A stretch of DNA of 64,000 nucleotides from the NCBI GenBank assembly GCA_037951105.1, contig JBAMJV010004348.1:1-64000 (forward strand). Direction: 5' to 3'. The notes below the pieces were generated by a model. That model saw nothing but the letters and a program-made list of their open reading frames with translations, was not told where the DNA came from and made no database searches. Made by a program: the position numbers and the translations under genes. Below, piece after piece: positions 36,386 to 51,694 of the stretch (the stretch's first letter is position 1; each line of letters opens with the position of its first letter). This DNA is from Echinarachnius parma. Taxonomy: Eukaryota > Echinodermata > Echinoidea > Clypeasteroida > Echinarachniidae.

Positions 36386-39300
36386 CTGCAATAAAGGAAG
36401 AAGAAAACAAACAAACAAATTATTTTATAGCGTCATTGTCTTAAAAATTATATAATGTATGTAATCATTGTTTAGCATGTTGTAACATTTACGAAAGGAA
36501 CAATACTTTTATTGTACAAAGAAAACTCAAGAAGAAACACGTATTACATTGCCTTAAAATCATAATTTACGGATGGGGAGTTGATAACAAATGTTAATTC
36601 GTTTAAATATTAAAGCAAGGTCAATTTCAATATCAAACCGTGCTTATATGACGAAAAGTCCACAATTGCTTCCGTTCAGTGGTACTATGAGCCAACATAA
36701 TTTATTTATTCGTTATTTATTTTTTAGCGGTGGGCGTTTGGGTGGGGGGGGGGGGGGGGGGGCAGGGGTAGGAGATTCCGGGAGTGAAACAACGCGAGCC
36801 GAGGGAGTGAAACAACGGCGAGCCGAGGGAGTAAAACAACGGCGAGCCGTAGGGGCCGTAGGGATGGGTGCGGGTACCTCCTCCAACCGTAGGGACTTTT
36901 GGGGTGAATTTTAGGACTTGAAGGGGACCACAGGCAAAGAACAACACACAATTATACGTTTTGGTACCACTGTGCGATATCAAATAGATGCCCAACATTT
37001 TGCAAATTAGGGTTGTGTTATTCATAAACAATGCATTTAATTACCAACACTTACGGAACCACTATGGCCTTATGGTTCCGTATGCGTCAAACGTTTGCGA
37101 GTGCGCCAATTCTATTCACGCATACAATTTTGAAGACAATAGAATCACGGAAGATGCGTTCGTCCTAGACAAAAGGTAGTCTTCGTATGCAGACCCATGA
37201 GCACATGTTGTAGTATGGTGATACTTTTTATTCAATTATGTATTTTTTCTGGGAACATATATTTCTGAACATTTTGGTGGAATGGACTATTACAAATGTT
37301 TTAAAAAAAGAAGAATATATTATTTGTGGGTGGTGGAACCCTTTAAATACACTGTCAATGTGGCTAGCACAACCACGATCGAATTTTCTAAGAACATGAT
37401 TAACAACTTTTTATCTTGATCTGTTTATTTTTTGTAAATTTTGTTCAACAAAATTATCGTTTTTATAGCACTTGCGGCATAAATTGGTGAGACACATGGG
37501 TTTGTTCTTCCCCCAGACCAGGACGAAGTATATAGGGGTATAGCCCTGCCAGTGTTTATATAATCCGCTTGAGTTTTATTTTGTATTTGCCTTTATAATG
37601 GTTTATTTTGAATGCTTCATTTTCGATTTTGTTTTTGTATCACTTACCACATGCATTGGAGATCCACATGGGTCTGTTTTTCCACCAGACCAGGACGAAG
37701 TAGAGGGGTAGCCCGGCCAGCGTGGCTAGGATACCCATCAGCGAGTGAATGGGCTCCGTGTAGCACGTCATGACCAGGATGAAAAACGTGAAGAGTACGA
37801 AGATCAGTGCCACGGGGATGGGGATCTGGAAGGGAGACAAGAATATTAGTAAAATAAAACTTTATGAAACAAAGGAGGACGAGAATGAAATAAGTAGGAG
37901 TGGGAGGAGGAGGATCGAGGAGGTGGAGGAGGAGGAGGAGGAGGAGGAGGAGGAGGAGGAGGAGGAGGAGGAGGAGGAGGAGGAAAAGCGGGCATATAAT
38001 GGTGATATGGAGAAGGAGGGCGAGAAAGAGCAAAATAAGAATTGAAAGGAGAGAGAAGAAGGGAGAAGGGAAGAGGGACAATGAGCAAAATAGGAGGAAA
38101 TGAACGGGGTGAAGAGGGGGAAGAAGTAGGAAGAAGAGGGGATGGAGTGGAGGAGGAGAAGGAGGAGAGAGGAGGATGTAGAGGAGGAGGACGAAGAGGA
38201 GGGAAAAGAGGAGGGTTATGGAGGAGAAGGAAGCGAGTGCAGTGGCTCTGTGTAGCACGACATGAACATGATGAGGACCGTGAAGAGTATGAAGATCAGA
38301 GCCACGAGGATGGGGATCTGGAAGGATGGGTTACCATGGTAACGAGAGAATGTTATTAAAGTACAACTTGAGTCACAGAAGAGGAAGAGAATGTGATCAG
38401 TAGGAAGTTGATGGGGAGGAGGCATAGATGGATGAGGGGAGTAGGAAGACGAAGAGGAGGAGGAGGAAGAAGCAGCCAGTGCAGGAGCTCCGTGTAGCAC
38501 GTCATGAACATGATGAAGAACGTGAAGAGTACGAATATCAGGGTCACGGGGATGGGGATCGGGAAGGAAGGGTATCCATGGTAACGATGTCTACTATTGA
38601 AGCAAATCTTCAGACAATGATGATGAAGAAATAATTATGAGGAGGAGGAGGAGGAGGAGGAGGAGGAGGAGGAGGAGGAGGAGGAGGAGGAGGAGGAGGA
38701 GGAGGAGGAGGAGGAGGAGGAGGAGGAGGAGGAGGAGGAGGAGGAGGAGGAGGAGGAGGAGGAAGAGGAGGAGGAGGAGGAGGAGGATGAGGAGGAGGAA
38801 GAGAGTACATGTGCCCTGTGTAGGGGAGTTATTGTCCTGGGGGTAATTGCCCATGGGGTAGTAGTCCTAGAACCCCGGACAGCACCGAATGGCGCCTTTA
38901 TGCAGATATTCTCATCAAGTATCAAGTACTAAAAGTGGAGCTATAGCGCCAAACTCTTTCTAAATGGACGCATACAATAGTAGTCCTATATCCTCGGACA
39001 GCACCGGGTAGCGCTTTTAAGGAGATATCCTCATCAAGACAGTATCAAGTATCAAGTACTAAAAGTGGAGCTAGCACCAAACTCTTTCTAAACCGACGCA
39101 TACACTCACCTTGAAAGGTCTTCTCATGTCCCTATACTTCCACCTGTAGTAAGGGATGATGCTGATCACGAGAGCGGTGAAGAACCAATCGATGAAGGTC
39201 AAATACTCGATTAAAACGAGAACGTCTCCCACCAGAATGAACAGCATACTTAGAGGTAGCTGAACAAAAATAAATTGTAGAAATGAATATTAATATTATT

Positions 39301-42300
39301 CTTGAAAGTGACACTAAGTTTGACAGTATATTATGTTTGTCATTTTAAGTAGCATACATTATATTGATTGAGTGGAAAATCGGTATATTCTGATAACTCT
39401 GAAGCTTTGATATGCACCATTCCTTCATCACCCCAAAAATTACTCATTAATATGCTGTTACAAGGCTTAAGGTAATATTTTGATAGTGATTGATAAGATT
39501 TCTGCACAATTTTTGAAAGAAACAATTTTCGGAAATAAAATTCCAGTGATATCTATTTTTAAAAAGTAAAATATTCAGCATCTAATTTGTTTAAAGCAGG
39601 TTTTGTCTGGGGGTAAAAAATATGGAAAACAAAATGAAAACTTTGAACAAGTTTGATTTCCCCCATTAATTTTAATGTCTTAAATAAAGATTAAATCTTC
39701 TCGTTGATATATCTCGTTGATATACTAACCGAGATTGCAATGGATGGGAGCGGTGTCAGATGGTGGATGTGTATCATGGAGAGAAATTCTGGAAGAAGGC
39801 CCTCTCGCGCCGCAACAAAGAATGTCCTACATATATAATTAAATTGATCGGAAATTATAAGAAACCACTTTAATCCGTAATAACGGCTACAGCCCCGTGG
39901 CCAATTTCGAGGCCGAGACAAAGACCACTAATACAGTTAAGTTGTGTAAGCAGGAGGGAGGGGGGGGGGGGGGGGGTCGCAACAAGACCGATCGTTGCCC
40001 GAGACCACTGTTTTAGATGGCCGATAAGACTGACAACAAGTGGACCTTTCTTAATGTTTAACATATTTTTTGAGGGGGGGGGGGGGGGAGGGGTGAGGAT
40101 AGCGTACGCACCCAACGCACCCCTTGGCTACCGGCCTGGCCTATTGAGTTTAGATGTGACTACATCATTTATTAATTCGGTTCAACTTTAAACCTAATAT
40201 CAACACTGGACTCAAAGTTATGTATCATACACAACTTTAACATAATTTTGACATTTTGTTACTGAGCTGCTTACAAAATAATCTTAGTTAAAACTTCTCC
40301 AAACATGTCCTATAAGGCTATAACATTGTGATCGAGACAAACTAACAGCACCATCACCTGTCTATTATAAATCAATCGGACAAAGAATGTTAGTGTTAAT
40401 GTTCAATATCATATACACCTGAAACGAGCGAACAAAATAATTGAAGAGTCTCGAGTTTGCGGAATATAAAGCATTATTTAAAAAAAAACAGATTTTATTA
40501 GCAACTATAACATTTTATGTTTATCAAACAGATCATTGGACAATAAACCGCTTCTGTAATGTATGCAAATAATATGCGTATGACGTAAGCTTAACAATAG
40601 TAATTAGGTCCGGCAAGCTAAGTTTGCCGGAGCTTGCCGGACCTAGTTACTATTGTTATGCTTGCCAACGGGGAGTTTGACGTCATACGCATATTATTTG
40701 CATACATTACAGAAGCGGTCTATTGAAATACTATACAAAATGTGTGGTCACCTTGTCCGACCGAAGACCAATCCGTTGAGGTTTCCGGCCGCGGAGAGGG
40801 CGACAAACAGCCAGATGAGCCAAGACCAATCACCGAGTGCCTTCTGGCCAAAATCCTGCAGGGAGAAATATGGTTAATTTATTGTTATTGAATAAAGCAA
40901 AAACCAATGGCGTAGCAGAATTTTGCGAGAGGGGGGAGGGGGGGGGGGGGGGGGGGTCAACCTGCGAGGGTCCAGTGGTAGAGTTCCGGAAGTTTTCAAA
41001 ACTACAAGCTAACACGCAAACCTGAAAAGACATTGAATTATTAACTCTAGATGATATTTGTACCAACATTAGTGGCCTATTCCCGCCCTTTTGGCGGTGA
41101 GGGAGGGGAAGTGGTGGTATTTATGTACATATTTCTTCATCTTTTAATAGGTTTTGGACGTTTATTTCTTGAGATACTTACAGCCCCGACAGCGTTTGAT
41201 GAGAGGACCTCTTGAGGTGTGAGGAGGGAGAAGTAACCAATGTTGGCGAGAAGGTAGATAATGATGATGAGCGTCATGGAAATCACGACGCTTTGTGGGA
41301 CCGTTCTGTTTGAAAATGAAAAGATGATTAGAGAATCGTTTTTATAATGTTGTATCTTTCTGTATTTCTATTTGAACAAAATATCCTTGTGCATAGGCGC
41401 CGGAAGTGGGGGGCAGGGGGGCGGCCGCCCCCCAAATCCAAGTGGGAGGGCAAAACACTTTTTGCCCCCCCCCCCCCCAAAAAAAAAAAAAAAAAAAAAA
41501 AGAAAGAAAGAAAGAAGAGTGGGAAAGATAAAATAAAATGTATTAGCCAATACTTGTTAATTTTAACGTTTAAAAACTAATTCATACATCTATTTTAAGT
41601 TTCGCTGCGCGCTTCGCGCGCAAACAAATTATCTCAGTTTGTTGTATAACTTGCGTATGGTACGTCTGGGTGGGTTTTTCTGTACCGGGCCACGTAGTTC
41701 CTGTGTAGGCTGCCATTGCTCACTGGCTGTTTGTGTGACGTGCACCAAATTGCACCATTTCAAGTATATAAATTCAAAATCTTCCCCGTGGGAGGGGGAT
41801 ACCCCCTCCCAAACCCTCCCCCTCTGGCTCTGCATGCCCCAGCCCTCGGTCGCTTCGCTCCCTCGGGACTCATTTTTGGCTGTAAGCTATGTTGTTGTAT
41901 CATACATAATGTGGCATATGGTTTATGTTTTTATGCACCAGATTGCACTATTTTTTAGTATATAAATGCAAAATCTTTCCCGTGGGAGGGGGATACCTCC
42001 TCCCAAACCCTCCTCTTCTGGCTCTCCCCAGCCCTCGGTCGCTTCGCTCCCTCGGGACTCATTTTGGGCTGTAAGCTATGATGTTGGATCATATATAATG
42101 TGGCATACGCTTTAAGTTTGTATGCACCAGATTGCACCATTCCTAGTATATAAATGCAAAATCTTCCCCGTGTTGAGGGAGATACCTCTTCCCAAACCTC
42201 CCCGTCTGGCTCTGCCCCAGCCATCGGTCGCTTCGCTCCCTCGGGACTCATTTTTGGCTGTAAGCTATGTTGTTGAATCATACATAATGTGGCATATGGT

Positions 42301-45300
42301 TTATGTTTGTATGCACCAGATTGCACCAATTCAAGTATATGCAAAATCTCCCCCGTGGGAGGGGGATATCCCCTCTCAAACCCTTCCCCTCTGGCTCTGC
42401 CCCAGCCCTCGGTCGCTTCGCTCCCTCGGGACTCATTTTTGGCTGTAAGCTATGTTGTTGGATCATACATAATGTGGCATATGGTTTATGTTTTTATCCA
42501 CCAGATTGCACAATTTCAAGTCCGAAAATGGAAAAGCTCCCTACCGTGGGAGGGGGGACATCCTCCTCCTCCCCCCCCCCCCCCCCCCAACCCCCGCTCC
42601 GTCACTTCGCTCCCTCGGGCTTGGTCGCTTTATCCTCGCAATGTCTCACTCTCACCTCTGGCAACCCTGTGAGTGTGGTTGGGTATGAGCCCCTAAACAC
42701 ATAGATCGTGAGCCCCTTAGGGTTTTGCCCCCCAATCCAAAACTGCTTCCTGTCCATGTGTTGGCTAGAACCGGTAGAAACAAATAAAACAGATGACAAG
42801 AGTCATACAAATTGTGAACGAAAAAGGAAAAGATAAAAGAAAATCGCTTTAAATGTTGTGATATTGGAAAGAATATTAATAAAACATTCAAATACGTTCA
42901 CTTTAAAGTGATATGAGTTAAAATTGGTGTTTGCATTCAGTCCATGCAATAAACTGTTGCTTACTTTAAACATACTACTTCTAATAATAATAATGCTTTC
43001 GATTTAATATGGCGCCTGATATGATTGATAATCATCTCTGAGCGCTTTACATTATTACCTCGGTCATCAGACACACACTCGCAATCAATAGGCACGTAAT
43101 GTGCACTTTCTGCTCCTGTTCAGGAGCAGTGCATTATGGGAGCCATATGGTGCACTATACAATGAATAACGCGACAATATATTTGAAAAATAATACGACA
43201 GCCTGTCGGATACAACGCATCTGATTGTTTTTTTAAATTATAAATAATGATTTAAAAAACGAGCATTGAAAACTATAAGGGGCTTCAGGGACGAACACAC
43301 CGTCACCGGAGCTTTCTAGCTCAGTCGGTAAGAGGCTAAGATCACCGGTCTAGCAAACCGGATGTCTCTGGTTCACATTCCGGGGAAGCCCCGTTTTCTT
43401 TGCTAATTTTTCATGTATTATAAAGAATGATCGACAGGAATTCTTACTTTTCCGGTTTCTTCACTTCCTCGGTCAAAGACGAAATGTAATCCCTAGATGT
43501 GAAACAAGTTGTTAGAGATGCGCATTAGAATCGTTACTCGAAATGTGTTATCAATGTCCTTCTGATAAAAGACCACTAATCTTGACTCCCTTCCATACAT
43601 GAGAGGCTATCCTTTCACGCATGTGCGATAATCATCCCATTAATTCGTCGTTTAACAAAAGACATTTTTATAAAAGGCCACCGTACAAATGCTTCGCCTC
43701 GCACTTCCAAATTTATGAATGGGGATTAGGAGCGCAGCGAGAGCGCAGTACTAGCGTAGTAGGTTTGACGGGGGTATAAGCTAGCGGGCTTTCATGAATA
43801 TGGGCCCATGTACATTATTATAGGTCTATAACTAAGTATGCAAAGGGGCGTGTAATATCCGAAGTTTTGGGGTTATTTATGTTTTTCTACATTGTTATTT
43901 TCTAAGTTAACCATGTGGGTTTTTTTACATATCTGAAAATTGGATAAATAAAACAAAACAAAAATAGACATTTCATTTTATATTGGCGTCAAATTCTGTC
44001 TGTTGGTGCACACATATTTTTAATGTGCATCACCTTGTCAGTCTTCCTGTGGATATATGACATTATACAGTTGTTAACTGGTGGTGGAGGTGATATCACG
44101 GAATGTTCAACTCCGAGGTTTTAAATGCTATTGAGGGACTTATTTTCTTCACGAAATAGCATTTAAAATCCCGAGGATTAGAACATTTCATGATTTTCCC
44201 GACAATAAAGTTAACAACTGTTATATCATCTGACTATGATCTGTGACTATCATCTAAAAAATCCGTTTTGTAGACGTTGGGCTGTTCACTCACTTACACA
44301 CACACATCACGCAACACAACACACAGTACATAGCCTTTGCACAGGCTATGTACTGTGTGTTGTGTTGTGTTGCGTGACATAGTACCACAGTTGTTAAAGC
44401 GGTGGTCACAACCCGCCGTACTTGCAAGTGCGTGCCCCGTGCGTGCTGTCTACTTGCAAAAACGTGGGCAAAATTTGGGTATCCGTACGTGGTGAGTACC
44501 GACTCAGTACCGACTCAGTACGGATTTGGGAGCACGCAGACACGACGTAGCACTTTTAGTGCACGAGGAACTTTCGCTGCGTTCGCTGCGTTTTCGCTGC
44601 GTTTTCGCTGCGTTCTGCAGCCAATGAGCGCACGTGCGTGCTGCGCACGTGATAAGTGCGTGGTCCGTGCTTACTCGGCACTTCCCCAGTTCAACTGTCC
44701 AATGAGCACGCAGAACTCACGTGGACCGTACCGAGTAAGCACGTGCTCCGCACTTACAACGCACGTTGTGCGCACTGATTTCTGCAGTATAATATGAGCA
44801 GAAAAGGTTGTTCGCACTTGCACGCACTTAGTGAGTAAGGACACCGTACGTGAGCAGCACGTGTAAGTACGGCCTCCGTACGATAACGTGGCAACCGCAC
44901 GGAGACCGTACGTTGTAAGCACGTTGTAAGCACGTTGTAAGCACGTACAACGCACTTACCACGTGCGCAATGTACGATGCACGCAACCGCTCACGGCCAG
45001 GCGTGGCGTGCGGGCCACGTACTTACACCGTGCGTGTGACGTGCGTTGCCGGTACTCCCTCCCTGCCTTTGCCACTCCCTCCCTACGTTTTCAGAAAAAC
45101 GTGGCGGCCGTGGCCTCCCCAAAAACCGTACGGACTAAAAACACGCACGGTGGGTTGTGACCAGGGCTTAACTGGTGGTGGAGGGAATATCACGGAATGT
45201 TCCATCCGAGGGATTTTAAATGCTATTGAGGGAAGACTATAAGTCCCGAGACGAAGTCGAGGGACTTATTTTCTTCACGATATAGCATTTTAATCCCGAG

Positions 45301-48300
45301 GGAACATTCTGTGATTTTCCCCCGACAACAAAGTTAACAACTGTTATATCATCTGGCTAGATCCGCGGGCTCATACAAACTCATCCATTTGAAAATGAAA
45401 TCAGTCAAAAACAACATACGGTACATGTAAATTATTCGTGTACCTTTGGTTCTCATTGTGACGTCATAATGCAATCTCTGGCCATGGTGTCATAACAAAT
45501 TGACACCCCAGTCATATGACCGTGTTTAGCCAATCAACGACGCGTATTTTACTAAGTCAGATGATATAATAACTTATTGTTATTTTTCAAAATAAAGTTT
45601 ATAGTTATTTCCGACGTTGTCACAATACAACTTACCATCCTGAATACGCGAATATTCCAGAATAGATTCCGAGCGGGATCTTATATAAAGAGACGTCTGC
45701 ACCCTCGAAAGTGTTCTCTAGGTTGGACGTATATCCTGTAATAATAATAATTATGATACCAAAAAATAATATTCTCGATTTATATATAATAGCGCCTAAT
45801 ATGATTGATAATCATATCTAAGCCCTTTACAATGATAGTATTACCCCTGTCATCGGATGCATATACTGCAATCAATGCAGCACACACAGTGCACGGTTTC
45901 CACTCCCAGGGGAGCATTCCAGCCAGGCAATCTTGTAGGTGCACATAATATGCTAAGGAACTTCGTTCTATCATTCCGGGTACCCATTTTTACACCTGGG
46001 TTGAGAGCACTAAATATGGGTAGATTTTTCAAGCTGAAGGAAAAACCAGATGGGCATATACTCGGTTACAGTCCGTTATTCCGAAGGTTCGTTATTCCGA
46101 AGGTTCAGTTATTCCGACGGTTCGTTATTCCGAAGGTTCGTTATTCCGAAGGTTCGTTATTCCGAAGGTTCGTTATTCCGAGGGTTCGCTATTCCGAAGG
46201 TTCGCTATTCCTTAAATGAAATCGGGTTCGTTATTCCGAAGGTTCGTTTATCCGAAAATAAAATCGGGTTCGTTATACCGAAGGCTCGTTATTCCGAAGG
46301 TTCATTAGTCCGAAAATAAAATAGGGTTCGTTAATACGAAAATGAAATCGGGTTAGTTATAATACTAAAATGAAATCGGGTTTGTTATAATACTATAATA
46401 CTATAATTTGAGTCTGCATTAAGCATGCCCCTCTCCCTTTCCCTACCTTGGCCAGACCAATCAAACATTTAAGTTTGTTGTATCTTTTTATTTGATTAAG
46501 TGAGCCCCCCCCCCCCCCCCCCCCATCATCTATCCCACGTGGCTGTGCTAATCTAAAAGTATAGTTGTATTTTCTCTTAATTGAATACAGAGCCTGTATT
46601 GAGCAAGCCCCCCCCCCCCCCCCCCCCATCCCTTCCTTCTTTCCACTGGCTACGCCAATCTGAAATTATAATTATAACAAAGCCGAATTCATTTTCGGAT
46701 TAACGAACCCGATTTCATTTTAGGAATAGCGAACCTTCGGAATAACGAACCCTCGGAATAACGGACCTTCGGAATAACGAACCTTCGGAATAACGAACCC
46801 GATTTTATTTTAGGACTAATGAACCTTCGGAATAACGAACCCGATTTCATTTTAGGAATAGTGAACCTTCGGAATAACGAACCTTCGGAATAACGATCCT
46901 TCGGAATTACGAACCTTCGTAATAATGCAACAAATGTTCGGATTAACGAACCCTATTTCATTTTAGGATTAACGAACCCTCAGGTATACGAAATTTGCGT
47001 GTTCGGAATAACGAACTTTCGGAATAACGAAGCGCACCCATATACTCAGGGTTCGAACTCAGGACCTCACGATTGAAAGGCACGCGCCCATCCACTCAAT
47101 ATTGCCACACCACATCCACAGTACACAATACGATTCAGGAATGGGGATCACAATACAGTTTGATGGGGCAAAGGATTTTGATATAAGACAAGGGAACTAC
47201 GGGGAGCGGGGCCCGTTCCCCCAATCATAATTATGACAAAACGATAACAAACATACAAAATAAATCTGTGAACATTAAGAAATACATAGTTGTACCCTAC
47301 TACCTCGCGTAACATAACAATTCATGGTTATTCAATTGATCGTGCGATTGGTCAATAATCATTAATTAATAATTGATTGTATCAGATGTTAATCGTAACA
47401 GATGTTACGGGACGTCTGACCACAGGATTATCTTCTAGATTTAACGTCTTTGCTTATTGGTATACGATAATGAAGAACAAACCTCTGAAGATGTAGACGA
47501 GTCCGGTGATGATGAGGACGATGAGTCCGAAGACCTTGGCCACGGTGAAGAAGATCTGGATGCGAACAGACTGCTTCACGCTCATGCAGTTCAGGAAGAA
47601 TATGGCCACTTTTCGGAAAGAGAAATTAAAATATGTTTTTCATGTAATGTTTAGCTCAGTTTTCTGGTGAAATAATAGACTCAAATTTGAACATCCCGAT
47701 TTCTGTGGCATCTAAATCCATAACTTTGCTTTAAATCCCGATCACGGGAGAAATGTTGGATGAATCAATCACGCATATGTTTGTACGCACTGTACTGTAA
47801 GCAACGTTTATGTATGCGATAATACGCTCATCGAAAAGTCTCTGAGCGCAAGCGATTACTGTACTATACGTAGTACTCGGTTCGCATCATTTCGTTTCCC
47901 TCTGTACCTTCCGGGATGTCAAACGGATAGGAGAAACGGAAGGTGAAACGATGCAGTGGGGTAAGCCGTGATTAGAGGGTCCCGTGATTAGAGGGGTTTG
48001 CGGGGACTTACTCAGAACACACATGGCGATGAGAACGGTGGCGTTAGGCGGGACCTCAGTGCAGCCGAAGAAGGGCACGGTGATGTAGTTGGCGATGGTG
48101 AGCGCCTGGACGGCGTTGCCCCCCGGACCGATGAAAACGAGGAGCGTCCACATGCGGAGGAAGGCGGGGATCGGACCGTAGGCGTCGAGGATGAAGGTGA
48201 ACTCGCCGCCGGACTTGCTGCAGCTGGTGATGAGCTCGACGTAGCAGAGGGCGCCGGCCATCGAGATGAGACCGCACAGGGTCCAGAGGACCATGGCCCA

Positions 48301-48853
48301 GCCCACTGACCCATTGACGCCCAGCAGCACGCCCTGTCAAAAGGTACAATCAACAAACGTTAATCAACATCAGTTGATATTAAGTGGATAGATCATTAAT
48401 CGATGTATTAATCAATCAACCAACCAATCAATCAGTATATAAATCAATCAATAGTAAAAATAATCAATCATTAAAGGGACTTAGTAACATTGTCCAAATC
48501 GTCAAAATAAAATTCTAATGCTAGCGGTTCACTTATACCTTGTTGTATTCGTATTAACAATAAAATCACGGGACAGGTTTCGGTTTTTCAAATTTCCCTT
48601 TCGTTACAAAGATATGTATGATTGAAGTATTCAGAAAAGAAAAACTCTGGGCGAGTTTTTCATCCGTGTACAAAGTGAGTGCAGTGAGTAACTGCATATC
48701 ACTTTGCATTTTCGCTCATAACTTGGCCATACAATGTCCATTTGACCTGAAATTTTCAGACAATACCATGTGGACATATGAGATAACAACAATATACATT
48801 GCATCAACCATTCATCACTTTTTGCACATGTCAACAAAGTTACTAGATCCCTT

Positions 48854-48925
<72 letters not shown>

Positions 48926-51694
48926 TAGGCAAAAACATGCCGTTTAGGGCTAACCCTAGCCTATCAGTAGGCGTCGGGCATTAAAGCAAGTACTAATCGC
49001 GTTTTGGAGACGGAACAACCGGCGAGCCCGAACCCTATCCGATAGGCGTCGGGCTTTCTAGCAAGTACTAATCGCGTTATGGAGACGGAACAACCGGCGA
49101 GCTAGCCTTTTGTCAAGGCCCCCGCGCGAACACCCAACCGAGCGCGAAGCGCGAGACTATAGACCCGAGCGCAGCGAGGGCCTTTTTCTTTTTGAATATT
49201 TGTTGTTGTTTAGTTTTCATGTAAACCTTATATTAGACCGGTATTCATCTACCAAATGTGGTAGATGCGTGTAGCGTCCATTATAGTCGTTCTGCGCAAT
49301 ACCGGTACCGGTATGCAAATTCGGATATGAATATGCATACAAACGCGACGTTACGTGTCGTGCTCCGCAACTGTGTATATTAGGCCAGTATGCGATAATG
49401 ATGGCGAATCCAACGATCTTGAGTGAAAATTGTCTTGACAAGAGTATAGAATACGCAGCTAAGAAATTACAAATTACAAAGTTCAGAGAATTGCAAGTTG
49501 CAGCGTTAAGGCGGTTATCGAGGGAGCAGGATGAATTTGTCAGTCTTTGCACGGGATATGGCAAAAGTGCGATTTTTCCAGGCAATATAGTATGGACCTG
49601 CATGTCTGTGTATCGACCATAATCGTTGCACCGCTGCAGCAGCAACGCCAACGAGCGGAACCCTCATTGGCGCAACGCCCGCAGCTCGTGCCGCATGCAT
49701 CGTCCAGTGCTTGCCCTGGACCTTGAAAGAAAGAAAACGGTCTTCAACTCTTCAAAGTTCAACAGTGATTTTAGTATACACTGTCAGTTGAAGACCGTTT
49801 TCTTTCTTTCTCAAGCAGTTCAACTCTCGCTTTACAGATGCCGCATATTTTGTGTGTAGAGATCGAAGTCGATGATGGTTTCACTTTTAGTAATTGTGTT
49901 CAGTTTGGTCGCTGTTTGTGGATCAACTCTTGTAAAAAAAAGTATACTTTCGGAACAGATCTCTACCACAAGCACAACATATGCGAACAGTTGTAGTTTG
50001 TTTCTAACTCTTAGCCTCGGGTCTTTCTTCATTTCCTACTAATTTTGTTTTTGTCTCCTCCATGTTCCCTCATAGTCATAACTGATTCGCTTGACAAAAG
50101 CCATGATATCGCACTACCAATAACAACAGCTCTGTGGCCGTTGACCTACTGTATTACACACTACATACAATGCATACGTTATACCCTTCCAAGTTCCAGG
50201 GAAAAAAAACACGTTCTCTGTTTTGATTTATCAGCTGTTCACTTGCCATGGTCTCTTTTCTAGACACTCTTACATCGCATGTAATGAAACTACACGCGAA
50301 AGTGTACACAGTAATGGGTTCAACATAACTTGAATGTCAATTTAAGGTCTCCGCCAGAGACTACGCTAGGTGATCGCCAGAGGTTGTGGACGCAATCATT
50401 TTGACTTTTGGGTACATTGTATCTGAAGTGATATTTTTTTCTTCAAAATATGGACAGTTTGATCGATCTAAAAATTACATACACAAATGTACGTATTGAC
50501 TTAAAAGAATATTACTAAACTTTTGGTATTTATTTAGTTTTTACCTATTTTGTTGCTAAAATTAAAGTTTGCTAGAAAAATTAACCCTTTTATCATGATG
50601 GATTACACTACCGTCCTTGCCAACCGTATCTTGCGATCTGATTGGTTAGTCATCTCATCTCATGAATTAGTCATGCTGTACGTTCGGCTCATGAATATCT
50701 TTACCGCGTTCAAAAGAGTAAAGGCTCTATGTATGGCAGCTCAATACACTCTATGTTACGTTGTGGGTACAGCAGTACAAGTGGGATAATCATTATGTAG
50801 GATCGAACTCCCAGCCATATAGAGCCTTGACTAAAGGCTACCGGCGAGCCCGAACCCTATCCCGAAAATGAGCGATGAGGCTGTAACGTCATATGAACTC
50901 CGTAGTGCATGCAGTGGCCAGAGAGCTCGGCCAGTCACACACAGTCACACACAGCACAGTGCGCCATTGACTTTGTACACGCGATGTGCGCTGTGGCCGA
51001 GTTCACCTGCAAGGCTTATGAATCATGCATGAAAACACACTCGTCACACATACAATAAACATATATGAATAATGATGAGTTCACGACTGATGATAGGCGC
51101 TCGCGCTTCGCGCTCGGGTTCGGGCTCATTTTTTGTTTTCTTCATTTTTCTCACGAAAATAAGACGCACGATGTTTTCATCAAATCATTAATCATTCCCC
51201 TTTCTTTTACACGTTCATTTCTGTATGCTGTTTGTAGAAATAAACCTATAATAATTGTGTTTGAATGGAATGAAACGTACAAATAATAATATTTGTCATT
51301 ATTATTACGTAGAGGCCTGGTCTGCAGCCCCCTCCTTCCAATCTATAAATGGATGAATGATGAATCTATCGATCAATCGATCAAGTAAGCAAGCAATCGA
51401 TCATTCATTTATTTTTTCAGTCTTTCATTCATACATTCATTTATACATACATTCATTCATTCATTCATTCATTCATTCATTCATTCATTCATTCATTCAT
51501 TCATTCTAATCATTTATCCATTCATTCATCCATTCATTCATTTATATAATTAGTCTTCCATTCATTCAAACATTTGTTCATTCATTCTTTCTATCGTTAA
51601 TTTATTTATTCATTCACTCATTCAATCAAGCAAATAAGCAATCAATCGATCGATCGATCAATCAATCAACCAATCAATCAATCGATCGATCAAT

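Noticed and set aside
36591-36914. ORF over the poly-G tract at 36740
   Set aside because: Glycine run plus short tandem 'gcgagccgagggagtgaaac' repeats; no protein family features.
37846-38258. Acidic/basic coiled-coil-like protein from GAG/GGA repeats
   Set aside because: Low-complexity translation of the repeat on the non-gene strand.
44402-45242. ORFs in the GC-rich 44398-45168 element
   Set aside because: Open frames follow from few AT-rich stops; no motif, and the interior is repeated short words.
46080-46330. Short regular repeats resembling a CRISPR array
   Set aside because: Units are head-to-tail 16-mers without spacers, and form the arm of an inverted-repeat transposon in animal DNA.
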